A stretch of DNA of 64,000 nt, taken from NCBI RefSeq assembly GCF_008831285.2, contig NC_045145.1, positions 15,950,040 to 16,014,039 of the forward strand, in the 5' to 3' direction. The translations under genes were made by a program, and so were the position numbers. This stretch comes from Nymphaea colorata (taxonomy: Eukaryota > Streptophyta > Magnoliopsida > Nymphaeales > Nymphaeaceae). The notes below the pieces were generated by a model that was not told the origin of the DNA, searched no databases, and saw nothing but the letters and a program-made list of their open reading frames with translations. Positions 1 through 11,653 of the stretch are shown here, one piece after another. Each line of letters opens with the position of its first letter. Within the stretch, counting starts at the first letter, position 1.

Positions 1-863
1 AGGCCTTCAATCATCTTCTTGCTTGTTCTAGCTGGCAGAAAGCTCATTTAATCTTTGTCATATCAATTGCACATTCCTTATTTTTGTCCTGTAAGTAGAT
101 ACTCTTTATTGATGGAATCTCATTTATGTAAGAAGAAGCCTGCCTGAAAATAGTTGCTTGTTTATTGCATGTGCTTTGATTCTTCTGTCATAAAATTATC
201 GTTAGACAATAAGATTATGTCATCCTTTTTAATGTAAGAAAATAACATGATTCTTATCTTGCATTCTAGATTTTCAAGCACGAGTTGCTCTCAATTATAA
301 AATAACACCTCCTCTCTACATCCCTCCCTCTCAGGCGTCTAAAATGGAATGCAGTTCACTTGCTGGTGTAAAATGTAAATTCAGATGGTCAAGTGGAACT
401 TGGTTGTGCTACACAGACATTTTTTTTCAAGGGGTTTGATTAGTCTGTGGAAGCTAAAAAGCTGCTCCTATGTTTAGAAATGTCTCTGATGATTACTAAT
501 TAGTTTGTCCATAATTCTATTTGCTACACCTTGGTTATATTAGCTGAGATCGCAAAATGGACGATGACTTCACCTCTGGTTGTCCTCCTTTGTAGATTGT
601 CAGATGGATTATGTCTCTAACTTTTAGGCCTTCCTGTAGTTTAGTTTTTATTGTCACAGAAATGACTTATTTCTGCCTTAAAATTTCATTTTTCAAAGCT
701 AAAAAAGTAAAATGCTTTTGAATTAAATGTTAATTTAAGATGTAATGCTCTTGTTGCAAAAGTTGGAACACTATCTTCTTTTTTTAAGCTGTATTAATGG
801 TCTTTCTTTTGTGTTCTGTATATCTTTTTGAGGTAACACTTTTTTTTTTTTTTCTGGGTTCAG
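1..863 (+). other. Intronic sequence of the first, truncated gene
   Basis: This stretch precedes the first recognisable coding exon and ends in a long T-run followed by a CAG acceptor at 861-863, so it is read as intron of a gene entering from the left. I see no conserved coding block in it. Short open frames on either strand look random and AT-rich. Confidence 0.5.
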
Positions 864-3493
864 CTGAAGATTCACGGTTGTGGAAGCTTGCAACATCCTT
901 GGAAGAGCACAAGTCAGAAATTGCAGACTGGGATTTGGGTGCTGGAATCTATATTGACTTTTATCTGCTACGGGGTTCTTTGAGAGGGGAAGATACAATG
1001 CCTGAGTTGGTGAGATAGTTCGTATCTGTTCCCTGCAGAAATTTAACCAGACAATAATTTGTTGACAACATATAAGTACATAAATGTTATACAATGATAG
1101 ACAAAATATAATTAAAAAAAAAACTTATACATTCCATGCAGTGTTGGTATAATTGTCAGTTTGACTCTGACTCCTTGAATAACCCCTCATATATGAGCCA
1201 AACACATACAGACAAGTAATGGGGATTTGATGATACTTTTTAAAATTCTTTTACCTTTTATCTTTTCTGGTTTGTATTTTTATATGAAACTGAATAGGGA
1301 GTTCTGTGGCTCTGAATCTGGAACATCTGAGTTGCGAGTATGATTCATAGGTGCGCTAATTGATGTCATCAATCAGATTGTTAAGGGTCACCATTTCATC
1401 ATGTAATGTTCTCTTTGCAATTTGATGTAGACCCACCAGCGTCAGCATGATTATTAATTTGTTTGAACCTGAGTAGATTGGCTTCAATAACGTGGCAGAT
1501 GTTGCTTGTTGTACAATTTTCTTTTCTTACTTTTGGTAATTGATGTTATTAGGCTAATAGATTGAATTTGTTGTACTCTTGATAGCATATTGAAAGATGG
1601 ATTAGATGCATGCCTTGAATCTGTGGACAATGTGAGCCAGAGTTTTGACTTTCTGCTTTTATGAGCTGTAGTTTGTTTCAGATCCACAAAATCTTTTTTG
1701 TGCATTAGCTGGAGTATAACCTATGAACCATTACTTTTACTGGTAAATTCTAGTTTCTGGAACTCAGAAAAACTATTTTGCTTGGTATTTGTTGATCAGA
1801 TTAGGATGCTTAAAATCTAAACATCCATATGTCTTTGTGCCTTTGAGTCTACAGTTACTGGGAGGCATCAACTGATTGAGTGTGATGTTTTTGGCTAAGT
1901 TTTTATTTCCTTTATTCCTAAAAAGATGATTCCAATTACTTCTACCTTCTTCAGGAAATTTTCTAACGAGGAGGAATCGTTGTTTCAGGATTCTATTGAT
2001 AAGAAGAACGTGGCCTGTAGAGACTTTTTCACACGCTTGAATAAGTCACTGCTAGTATGGGGAAGCAAATTGCCTTTAGATGTGAGGTAAGTTGTAGCCC
2101 TTCAATAAAGGTCGGGGCTTACCCCCCAGCAGTCTTCATCAGGAGGTGCTAGGCATTATAGAAACCTCACTCTTCATTTACTTGTTATGGTTTTTATTTG
2201 ATTTCCAAGTCATAGCCTTTTTCCTATAGAAAAAATGTTTCTTACCAGGTTGGACCGAGCCTCCCTCTGGTGGATGAGTGATGTGGGCGAGTAGAGAACC
2301 TGAATGAGTTGAGAGTTTGGCACTTAGGTTCAGTTTTTTGGGCTTACATCCAGCTTGGGTCGGCTCTCTGGAAGAGTCCTGTCAGAATTGCATTAACCAG
2401 AATGATGATCTTGAAATAAGCTGGACATGAGTTTAGACTGAGCTGGCCCATAATGAACCTATTTCGTTTGACAGCCCTGAGAAACGAGGAGCTCTGAATC
2501 ACAAGGCATTGAGTACTAACCTTTCTGATTTTGTTTATATTGCCATTTTTGCAAGGGTGGCCTTTACATGTGTTGTCTTTGAACCAGTGGTTGACTTGAC
2601 AATAGGCAGATATGACCCTCATAAACTTTTTTTACCTTCAATGTAAAGAATTTGGGGTCGTTTCTTGAAATAATCATCCTCTCGCATAGTCGTTTCTTTC
2701 CCAAGAATTTATTCCTTAGCATGCCTTTCAGGATACCCCTTTCAGGATATCCTTTTAAAACTGTACTACTAGTCTACTGCCTATTTGCTACTTCCTAATT
2801 TTCTGAAAATTTGTGGCTGCTTTGATTATATTATATATAGATAAAATAACAAGAATATTCTTTTTAAAGCAGCCATTCTGTATGGTACAAAAGTTGCAAA
2901 AAGGTATGCCTTTTTAATGTCTCCCAAAGCCTTGAGTAGCTTTTACGCTTGGACATTATTGGATATTAGATTCAGGATGAATGATGTGATACTGTGGCTT
3001 ACTGTCGAGTCTGATGTGGGCTGCTTGGATTTTGGACTTTAGTCTTTAGATCATGTGCCTACCGATCCTACAACTTGCTTCTCTAGCTGTGGGACTTCTG
3101 ACATTTGATGGGCATGGGACTTGTGACATTTGAAGAGGGCAGCAGCGGCCGTAGCTGCCTCTTTTGCAAACGTTTGCAACTTTGGACTTCAGTTCCCCAA
3201 TGTTCAGTTCTGTTTGTGTACTTTGCAAAGTAGATTTTGCCTATTTACTTGTTCCAGGCTCTTGATTGATGCTCATAACGTGCAGGGCAACCTATTCAGA
3301 GATGGCAAATGAATTGTGCATGCTACTCATGTCCAGCAATGGGGAGAAATCTACCTGTGCTAATCAATTGAGCCGGTTCAATACTCTTCTTGGTGCACCC
3401 ATACCAGAAGACCAAAGGTTTTCTCATATGCAGGATGCAGTGTCGGCTTTCACATTTTGGCTTAAAGAAGGCGTCTTGGCAACAGATTTATGA
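864..3493 (+). CDS. 3' end of an unrecognised protein-coding gene (last three coding exons)
   Basis: Three exons join in consistent phase: 864-1009 (T-rich tract and CAG acceptor, GTGAGA donor), 1989-2086 (TTTCAG acceptor with a TTCTAAC branch-point-like motif just upstream, GTAAGT donor) and 3286-3493, which ends in TGA. They give about 149 C-terminal residues without a stop. The start lies outside the window. The peptide contains SRLWKLATSLEEHK, DLGAGIYIDFYLLRGSL, FFTRLNKSLLVWGSKLPL and, near the end, VSAFTFWLKEGV. It looks helical and soluble, with no signal peptide or membrane segment. I do not recognise the family and assign no function. The matching phases (2/0, 0/2, 2/stop) and the amino-acid-like composition are the support; translation of the flanking introns has many stops. 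The 3' UTR probably follows to about 4 kb. Confidence 0.55.
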
Positions 3494-5347
3494 CCTGAAT
3501 GGTAGCTAAGCTTTTAGAAAAAAGTCTCTCTCTCTCTCTCTCTTTCTCCCCATCAAATATGCCCAAGCACAAATGCCACTTACGGTTGACTGGAGAAGAG
3601 AAACTTTTATCCTTATTATGCCTGAAAATGATGGAGACAGTGCATGATATCATCTTTATTCGGCAACAGCATACTCTGGGGAAACGGCACAACTGATTTT
3701 AATCTTTGTTCGAGTGAGACAGGTGCCAGTGAAATAGAAAATTCTTCCTCTTCGTTTTCCTTGGGATGGTGCTTTTGGCACATCAAAGCTCTGCAGAGGA
3801 TATATTATTTGCGAAAGGTTTGAGTCGCCAGGTTGAAACCAAGCGACTCGTAGGATCTTCAGCTAGATGGCTTTTCTATCTTGAAGCTGTATAGGCAGCT
3901 AGACTTCAGTGAGTCTCTGTAAGATTTAAGAGGTGATCAATGTTGTACCATAGAATATTTTGTAATATCTTTGTAGGTTCTATGGTAATCTCTGTTTTTC
4001 CTGCTCAGTTTTTCAATGGATTGGTGGATATTTGCATATAATTGATAATTGTTCTTCAGCTTAATCAACCAATCGGTTTGTTACTTTCGATGTAATAGGC
4101 CTATGTTTTGAAGGGACATGCGGCCAGGAATCTAACACCCCTCATAATTCTGAGAAGCGTTTGATTAGCATGAATGCCATAACAGTCCGATTACGTGTTG
4201 TCTACTTGTCTTTTCCTTTATATGTTGGCATACACTGTTGCCGTCTTTCTGGTGGTGGCAATCCGTCCCGACTTTACATAAATTTGACTGTCTCATCTTG
4301 ATGAAGAAAACAAAAAGTTGGGAATTTCTATTTTTTGTCATTTGTTAACGTGATTTGGTTTCCCCTTCATTGATTGTAGTCAAAGTTGGATAAAATTCAC
4401 TGGGGCAGGGATGTTGGTATTTATGCTTACTTTTGGAAGGTGGCGGACCATCTGCTCTGCTCTGTATTCTTCCTCCATCGATATGTGTACTTTTATCTGC
4501 AGTAGGATCTGGATAAATGGATCAGCTGAGGGCCGAGATTTTATTATGATATTAGCCATTGCGAGGAATCACATCAGGTACTGTCAGGAATTTTGATTAC
4601 TTTCACCAAGAGGGTTTCGTGTTCCATTTGTTGATGTATATATTTTTTACTTTTTGGCGGTGGATTTAGAGAAAAAGTGAAAATTTGTGATCATTGATCA
4701 GTATAGTGTTTTTGACCAATCGAAACGATTCTGTGAGGGGAAATAAATCATCACTGCCCCTGGCTAGATGTAGAAATTCTAACTTGACATCTTTGGGGGG
4801 CATTCTATCATCACAAATCATAGATCTGAGATCTTAATTTTATGATTTGGAGTCTGTGACTTTTAACAATGGTCTGAAAGACGCATGGGTTATATATAAT
4901 GGACTTGTAAACCTTGCATTTTGAAATTCATAAATCTTTAAGTTTCTTCACACTTGTAATTCATAGTGAAATACGATGTGAATTCATAGTTTGCAAATTT
5001 AGAATTTATTAGTCTTTAATTTAAAGTGGGTCAAATGTCTCCTCAGATAGAAGCATAGGACAGAAAGCAAAGCCAAGAAATTTTCAGAACTAAAAATGTC
5101 TGGCAGAGGAGGTGATGAAAGCTTTAGTTGCACATTGAAAACTTAAGTCCAATCTCTTGCCACCAGATTTGTGTATTTATCATTCACATCTGTCTGTCAT
5201 CTCTATGGCATGTATCTATCTTGGAATGCCTAACACCACAGTAGGGAGTAGGGCCCCAAGGGTTGTAGTGCATTGGGCGCCTAAGTGGTTTACTCCAACA
5301 GAGTTTATGTCACTAAACCTATGGTTGCTGTCACGATTCAGTGTATT

Positions 5348-5539
5348 ACCCCTTTGAACCCTAAAAGATCTCAAATTATGCTCTATGGGTCTCATACCCC
5401 TTTGAACCGTAAAAGACCTCGAATTATGTTCTATGGGTCTCATACCCCTTTGAACCATAAAAGATCTCGAATTATGCTCTATGGGTTTCATACCCCTTTG
5501 AACCGTAAAAGATCTCGAATTATGCTCTATGGGTCTCAG
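5348..5539. repeat. Tandem repeat, 4 units of 48 bp
   Basis: Four head-to-tail units start at 5348, 5396, 5444 and 5492, each exactly 48 bp. Each carries ACCCCTTTGAACC, then TAAAAGA, then a CTCTATGGGT-like block. Units differ by only a few substitutions, mainly C/G or C/A after GAACC and C/T in the middle, so amplification is fairly recent. Because 48 is divisible by three, frames on both strands stay open through all four units and mimic a 16-residue protein repeat. I see no evidence that it is translated. Confidence 0.95.
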
Positions 5540-5896
5540 GAGTGAGGGGCACACGCCGGTTGAAAATAATCACTTACCTTGAAAAAGAGTTGAAAAAAGA
5601 ACACGACACAGTAGGATTTGATAAACTTCAGGTACATAAGAGTCGGCATTTGTTAAGGGTCACTACTAGGTGGGGTGGGGTAATGAGGATTTGATCCAAA
5701 AGTTTTTTTTTTTTTCCATTATCAATAAAAAAAAGATAGAAACTAACCCTCAAAAACAAGAAAAATAAGGCCTATCTAGCAACTGACATACACAACTTTC
5801 TATTTACACAAACCAGAAAATTTGTCAGACGAGCACAAAGATTTAAAATAGGGCAACATTCTTGGTCTGGACCAAGTTTCAAGGGACACTATCTTT

Positions 5897-6002
5897 TTAT
5901 ATATATATATATATATTATATATATATGAGGGAGAGAGTCCCAGGCTTATTATATATATATATATATATGAGGGAGAGGGGAAAGAGGATGGTCCCAGGC
6001 TT
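5897..6002. repeat. Duplicated (TA)n plus GAGGGAGAG segment
   Basis: Two adjacent copies of a unit made of a TA dinucleotide run, then TATGAGGGAGAG, then GTCCCAGGCTT. The first ends near 5949 and the second near 6002. The second has a few extra bases (GGGAAAGAGGATG) before the shared GTCCCAGGCTT. It looks like slippage or local duplication in the region upstream of the bZIP gene. Confidence 0.8.
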
Positions 6003-6469
6003 CCATCCTGATGAACGGTTTAATGAGCAATGTCGTAAGCAAAGAAGGCTGACACAAAAATAAAGTCGCAGGCAAGAGAAGACAAGAAGGCCACAAGCAG
6101 AGCTCAGCCAGAGGAGTCGCCGTCAAATACCTGAAGCCATCCAGTCAGACGTACCTTAGTCCCTTAATTGAGAGGGGGAAGATAGGGAACCGGAAGCGGC
6201 CGAGCATAGATTGGGCCCAGCGGCGATCCACTTCCCCCGCACACCATCGCTCTCACTGCGACCCCTGAAGGGCCGAACATGATACTCAGAGGCCGTCTTT
6301 CCTGTCCTTTTTGTCTTTCATTTTTCCCGAGACAATTTCAGGAAAGATACAGCTCCAGACCTCCCTTCCTCCATCAGTCCACCACCAGGAATCAGCCAAA
6401 CTGTAAGGCTCTCTCCGCTAATCATCATTAATGATAATACACCATTACTCGACCTTTGTTCTGCTGGGA

Positions 6470-6897
6470 TCATTCACCAAACAAGCGGACGAACGGTGGC
6501 AATCTCTCATACTCTCTCTCCTTTTCGTCATCGCCGTCGTCGTCGTCGTCTTCTGATATCGTCTTCGGCATTGTCGTCGCCGTTGTACTCTCTCTCTCTC
6601 TCTCTCTCTGATACTCCGACAAACTCCGCGTCCTCCGTTCCCCTCTTTTTCTCTTAAAAGAGTTGGGGGTTGTTGGGAGGCTCGACATGTTTCTTTGTTA
6701 ATTGTGGGTGGTTTTGGCGTTGGGATTTTCCCCTTCTTTTTCGTATTGGTGGGGGCTTGGGAGCGATTGTTCTGGAGTTCGCGAAGGGTGTTGGTGAATC
6801 GTACTATTAGGGTTTTTGTTCTGAATCTTCCTGGACTGTGTGGGTTGTGGTTTGGGATGTCGGTTGCCTAGGGTTTAGAGTTGGTCCGTTTTGTTGG
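6470..6897 (+). promoter_or_regulatory. Probable 5' leader of the ABI5-like bZIP gene with CT tract and two tiny uORFs
   Basis: The sequence is rich in pyrimidine tracts, with a GTC triplet run near 6530-6550 and a (CT)n run near 6588-6610, a common look for plant core promoters and leaders. Two short upstream open frames precede the start: 6687-6701 (M-F-L-C-stop) and 6857-6871 (M-S-V-A-stop). The open frame that extends in frame upstream of 6898 has no ATG before it. The transcription start is not determinable here, so the leader boundary is a guess. Confidence 0.45.
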
Positions 6898-9800
6898 ATG
6901 GGAGAGACGACGATGACGTCAACAAACGGAGGTCAGGGGCCTCTAACGAGGCAGGGTTCCTTGTATAATCTGACGTTGGATGAGGTCCAGAACCATTTGG
7001 GAGAACTTGGGAAGCCGTTGATGAGCATGAATTTGGAAGAGTTCTTAAGGACGATAACGTCTGCAGAAGAGAGCCTGGGTGCCAACGCCGTGGATGCTGC
7101 AGATCCCGCTCAGTTTATCTCTTCTACTGCGGTTTCCGAAATTCAGAGGCAACCCAGTTTTTTGTTGAACCAAGACTTAGGAAACAAGACTGTCGACGAC
7201 ATTTGGAGAGAAATTCAGCAGGTTCAGGGAAAGATCCCGCCGGAGGAAGGGAAGGTTCAACGGCAGCCGACGCTGGGAGAGATGACGCTTGAAGATTTCT
7301 TGTTCCGGGCGGGTGCTTTAAGCCAAAACTCGGATCCTTCTCTTGCTCCCCCGGCAATGCCGCTGATGCCGGTTGAAGTGATGCCTGTTCCTCAGCAGGA
7401 TTGGATAGAATATCAGCTTGCCAATGCAACTGCCGTCGCGGCTTCATGTTCATCTTCAGCTCCGCCTCCACCGCATCAGAATTTGACAGGCATGTATATG
7501 CCTGGCTTTGGGGTGGGCGTCAGCAGTCCGGTTTTGGATGTTGGGTACATGGAGAATCCGATGACAGCATCTTCACCGCTCATGGCCATGCCCCTAGAGA
7601 ATGTAGACAGAAAGCGGACGGCCTCGGATGAAGTCAGGGATAGAGCAATTGACCGGAGGCAGAAACGGATGATCAAGAACAGAGAGTCTGCTGCACGTTC
7701 CCGTGCCAGGAAGCAGGTTTGTGGGGTATCCTTCTGGGTGGTTATGGTTTCAGTTTTCTCCTCCTCGTTCACATTTTATGAAGTTTTGGGCTTTGTTCTC
7801 CAGGCTTATACGAGTCAGCTGGAGGGAGAAGTTTCGCAATTGAAGGATGTGAATACGAGGCTTAAAAAGGAGAAAGTAAGTGTCACCTTGAAGGCTATAT
7901 TATTGCATTTCAGTTGGTTTTCTTCAACCCATGCACGCCTTATATGATTCGTAAATGCTGGGTTGCACGATGAGCCGAAAGGACAGATGATAGCCTGACA
8001 GTAGTTTCTTTAGCCGCAAGCTTTGGGAGGAATGCTCCTTTGTATACAAATTACAACATACTTCACATGCAGAACACATACTAGTTTTAAAAGACAATGT
8101 AAATCATGTAAGCCAGCAAAAACTTGCTAAACAGATCAAATATGTAAAATTGTGGGGGCGTTCATGAAGTAGGCCTGTACAGCAGGACCAGTAGCGGATG
8201 CAAAAGTGCAATAAATCAGAAGGATGAATGTCTGGGAAAGGACAGAGGTAGAAGACCACTCCCCTTCTCTCTGCGTTTACCATGTTGTTCGTTCTACAAC
8301 ATTTCTTTCTCCTGTGGAAGCCCTAGGGTTTTCTCATGTCCTTGATCTGGTTTCAGAATCGAGTGGCACGATTTTCTCTAATTTCTGGTGGGAAGCCAAG
8401 GGAAATGCCTGAAACGTGTGGTCAGACATGATTTCTGTTTATTTGTTTTTCACCTTTTCTAATCTAAGGTCTATATTGTGGAGCCACAGCACTGAAATGA
8501 TTTCCACAACTGCAGGTTTGGTTGGTTTTAAGTTTTTAGCTGCACCATATGGTCTGTCATTTGTAAATTTGTTATTCAGCATGATAATTTTCTTGTCAGA
8601 ATCCTATCTCATTCTCAGCTGATGATTCTGGAGAATGGCCGGTTCAGTGCAGTAGGTTTTCTATGAGGATTTCACTTATTGGTCACTATAAGTCCAATGA
8701 AATTGGTCAGTTATTTTGACTGTGGTTGGGAGGGATGTTTCCTGGTAGAGAATATTGTGATAATCAATAAGAACACATGACCGAAAGATCATAAACACAT
8801 TGAAAATTCCTAAGTTCAGATAGGAAATGTGTGTCTGTAGGCAGCTAGATTTCCTAACATTCTTTTAGCTCATATAATTAAGTCTACTTTGCTGTAAGTG
8901 TGTTTTTAGGCATTTGGCTTGCTTCCCAGTTCTAGATGCTGGGTGATGTAGCAGTGGACTGCAACTGCTGTTGTCTGGATAGATGGTCAAACCTCTTATG
9001 GTTGCATTAGATATTTTTTGTGAATATTGCTGCTTTTATGGGCTTGGGCATGAAGAAAGTGTCAACTAACTTGTTCATTGAAAGTGGTGTTTTTGTTTTA
9101 TTATAGAAGTCCCATATTACTATGCTTTTACAGGTAGGAGCAGTGTTGTAAAACGTGCAATTTAACCTGTACACACCAGGTGCACAGTTAGATACACAGC
9201 GTAACATAATGTAATATAACATAAAGTATCACAACTTTTAATATTAAAGATTCACAAAAAAATTTAAAATCTGAGGATATGAAAAATTCTCCATGAAAAA
9301 ACATAAGAAAATAACAAATATGTGTTGCTTAAAACATGCATGCTTTCATTAAACTCCCAATATGTAAACGGATGTCAAAACAAATAAGTTTACATCATCT
9401 ATGATTTACTCCTTGGAGTCATTAAGGCTTAATCAACTTATGGTCATAAAATGTGATTTTCTATTTTTTATTTTTGAGAACAAACACACGATCTAATAAA
9501 AATACCATGAGTGCTCTGTTTTTGTTGAATGAAATCATCCCTAAATTGTATTTTTCAAAAATGTGTACGATGCATTGCATGTAAAACTTAATCTTAAGAA
9601 GTTGATGTAACTTTCAATCCAAAAGGAAAAAAAATGGCACTTTTTGATGTTACCAAGGTGTAACATAAGGTACAGCTGCATTGCACCTGAACATGCAATA
9701 CAAGGTGTATATCATAGGGCACAACCAATACGGTATGTTTTGGGGTTGTATCATGATGTCTACATTCATGGTTATGTTGCATAGAACACTGGTTACCAAC

Positions 9801-11653
9801 CTTCAATTGATCACAGTTGTTTCATTGTGGTGTCTTCTTCTTCTGATAGATCTTCATATGTCTTGCTCTGTTCTAATTGTCAATGTTGGTGAAGCTAGCA
9901 CCTGGGTCCTGGAGTGAGATCAATACTTGCTTCATATACTTACATTGTACACAGCTTTGTCATGTTAAGCCACACTCAAGAACTGCATTTATCAGAAATA
10001 TTTGCTTCATATTAGTGGAAGGCTGGAAGCATATTTTATCATTGGGTTCTGCAAGATGACTGAATTAGCTGTCCCCATTGTGGGATCTTGAAACTTCGAT
10101 GGCCGTGCTGATGATTTTGCTTATTTTTTTACTGTTTTAATTTGACGATGTCAGTGTAAATGTCAACATATTCTGAAACAAGTTATCGTGGTTCAGTGGA
10201 GGCCTTTGAACAGAGATCAGGATGCAATTATTCTTCATTTTCCCATTAGATGTTTTTCTTGCGTTTAAAGGTTTTCTTAGGATTGCCAATGAGATTGACA
10301 ATACCAATTGTTAAGGGTGAAAGATGGTCTAAAGGCTGTGCTGTTACAAGGCTACCTTAGCTCCTGTTGTGCTAGCTTTCTTATTTGATATGCTGCAAGC
10401 CTGCAAGTAAGGCATCATGGACTTGGAGATTGCTGGAAGTAAGGCATCATGGACTCATAGTTCATCTGATTGATTGTAGATTATGAAATCAGGCATCATA
10501 GGTTGATTGTACTGTATAATAATCCCCATTCTTGGGCTGCCGTTGGAAGTTGGAACTTGTTTGCCTTACTTTGCAGGTTCATACTTCAAGACAAATGCTC
10601 TAGGTGGTTCTTGTTTCACTTGGCCTAATTGGACCTCTTGCAGATATCATCTGGCTACATTTGTTGCCACTGGAGTGGTGGCTCTCTTTGTTGTAAGTGG
10701 AGTTGGGATGACTTGGCAAGCCAAACAAGGAGAAACTGTCACAAAAATGGCTCCTGTTTCGTACAAACAGTAGTCCAAGTAAATGTGAAACTCGAAAGTG
10801 AAATCACACCCTATCTAGTAAAATTCATAATCGGATGACGTCTCCTCTTGCCAACAAACATGAGAAATGATCTCATTCCCTGCGACAAGCTGAAGCAGAT
10901 GGATAATTTCGAGATCCTTTTTATGTGAAAGGGTACCCCATATATTGAGTTGACATTATTGAAAAGACCTTAAGATGCTCATCTGTGGAAAAATTTGGAG
11001 CTGAATTTGACTTGCAAGGATGGATCTATCAGTGGACAAGGAAAAGTAGAAAATGTTTTTATAATGGAATTGTTCCTTGTTCCAAGAGTCTGATTTTTAG
11101 TTATAATTTTTTATACGTGGAATTACGTATATCTAGGGCACAGGAGATGGGCTCAGATACCCTTTAATTTTTCATGCTCCTGGCCGCTGCCACTTGACGT
11201 GCATGATCTTCCAAGTTTCCATATTGCTTGTTCTTCCTACAACATTTATGATGTCCATATTGCTTGTTCGTCCTATGACATTTATGATTTGTTCTAACAG
11301 ATCCAAGCAATCTGTGGGAATCATACTGGGTTGTGCAAAGTGACCAGCGGTTGGGCTTCTGGAAGAGTGTTTTTTTCTTTGCATTGTAGCACCAGTTTGT
11401 TAGCCTCAGCTACGCTGTGTCGCAGAGCCAACTTCCTTTCATCTGTGTAACTAATAACAAACTGAATTAGTTTGTCGGAAAATACTTTGACGCTTCAGAA
11501 TGATTGTGCTTGACTATTTTTACTATCCATTCGAGTCATAAAAATCAGTAACTGAAACAACTTTTACTGATGCAGGAGTTGGACAATATCCTATCCACTC
11601 AAATTTCAGCCCCAAGGTATCAGCTCCGTAGGACCAACTCTGCACCAGTTTAA
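6898..11653 (+). CDS. Group A bZIP transcription factor, ABI5/AREB/DPBF type (ABA signalling)
   Basis: Three coding exons, 6898-7716, 7804-7875 and 11576-11653, all joined in phase 0, give 322 residues. The ATG at 6898 is the first Met of the long frame. Conserved blocks are in family order: C1 with an RQGS kinase motif (Ser21), C2 with RQPS (Ser86) and VDDIWREIQ, C3 with RQPT (Thr124) and LGEMTLEDFL, then the basic region with NRESAARSRARKQ (261-273), a zipper with leucines 279, 286 and 293, and a C4-like C-terminus, YQLRRTNSAPV. These R-x-x-S/T sites are the usual SnRK2 targets of ABF/AREB/ABI5 factors, which bind ABRE (ACGTG) elements in the nucleus. The QLRRTNSA ending resembles AREB3/DPBF members, but paralogue assignment needs a tree. 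Intron 1 is only 87 nt and open in frame. Intron 2 is 3.7 kb and isolates the last 25 codons. The 3' UTR was not delimited. Confidence 0.93.
6914..6921. promoter_or_regulatory. Palindromic TGACGTCA (C-box/CRE) inside the bZIP coding start
   Basis: A perfect 8-bp palindrome of the type bound by plant bZIP dimers lies at codons 6-9 of the bZIP gene, 16 bases after the start codon. The sequence is certain. Any regulatory role, such as autoregulation, is inference, since the bases are also constrained by the code. Confidence 0.35.
7876..11575 (+). other. Long (3.7 kb) last intron of the ABI5-like gene
   Basis: The donor is AAA/GTAAGT at 7875/7876. The acceptor is TGATGCAG at 11568-11575. The body is AT-rich with only short open frames on both strands and no conserved coding block. 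A short direct repeat containing AAGGCATCATGGACT occurs twice near 10409 and 10440. I see no transposon ends. The small ORF at about 10507-10773 is not supported as a gene. Confidence 0.75.

Larger units (their letters stand above)
3494..6469. other. Intergenic region (3' UTR of first gene, repeats, upstream region of bZIP gene)
   Basis: No supportable gene is seen. The first few hundred bases are probably 3' UTR of the preceding gene. The rest holds the 48-bp tandem repeat at 5348-5539, a duplicated TA-rich segment at about 5897-6002, and the region upstream of the bZIP gene from about 6.0 kb. The roughly 110-residue open frame on the minus strand at 5216-5554 exists only because the repeat period is a multiple of three. 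Confidence 0.6.

Noticed and set aside
5216-5554. 112-residue open frame on the minus strand with repeated PIEHNSRSF-type units, and an 86-residue frame on the plus strand
   Set aside because: Both frames exist only because the 48-bp tandem repeat has a period divisible by three. There is no start context, domain or exon partner.
7124-7772. Minus-strand open frames opposite the ABI5-like exon 1
   Set aside because: Antisense shadows of a clearly coding, GC-richer exon.
10507-10838. Open frames inside the long bZIP intron
   Set aside because: Short and without domains, lying within an intron with good splice borders; no sign of a nested gene.
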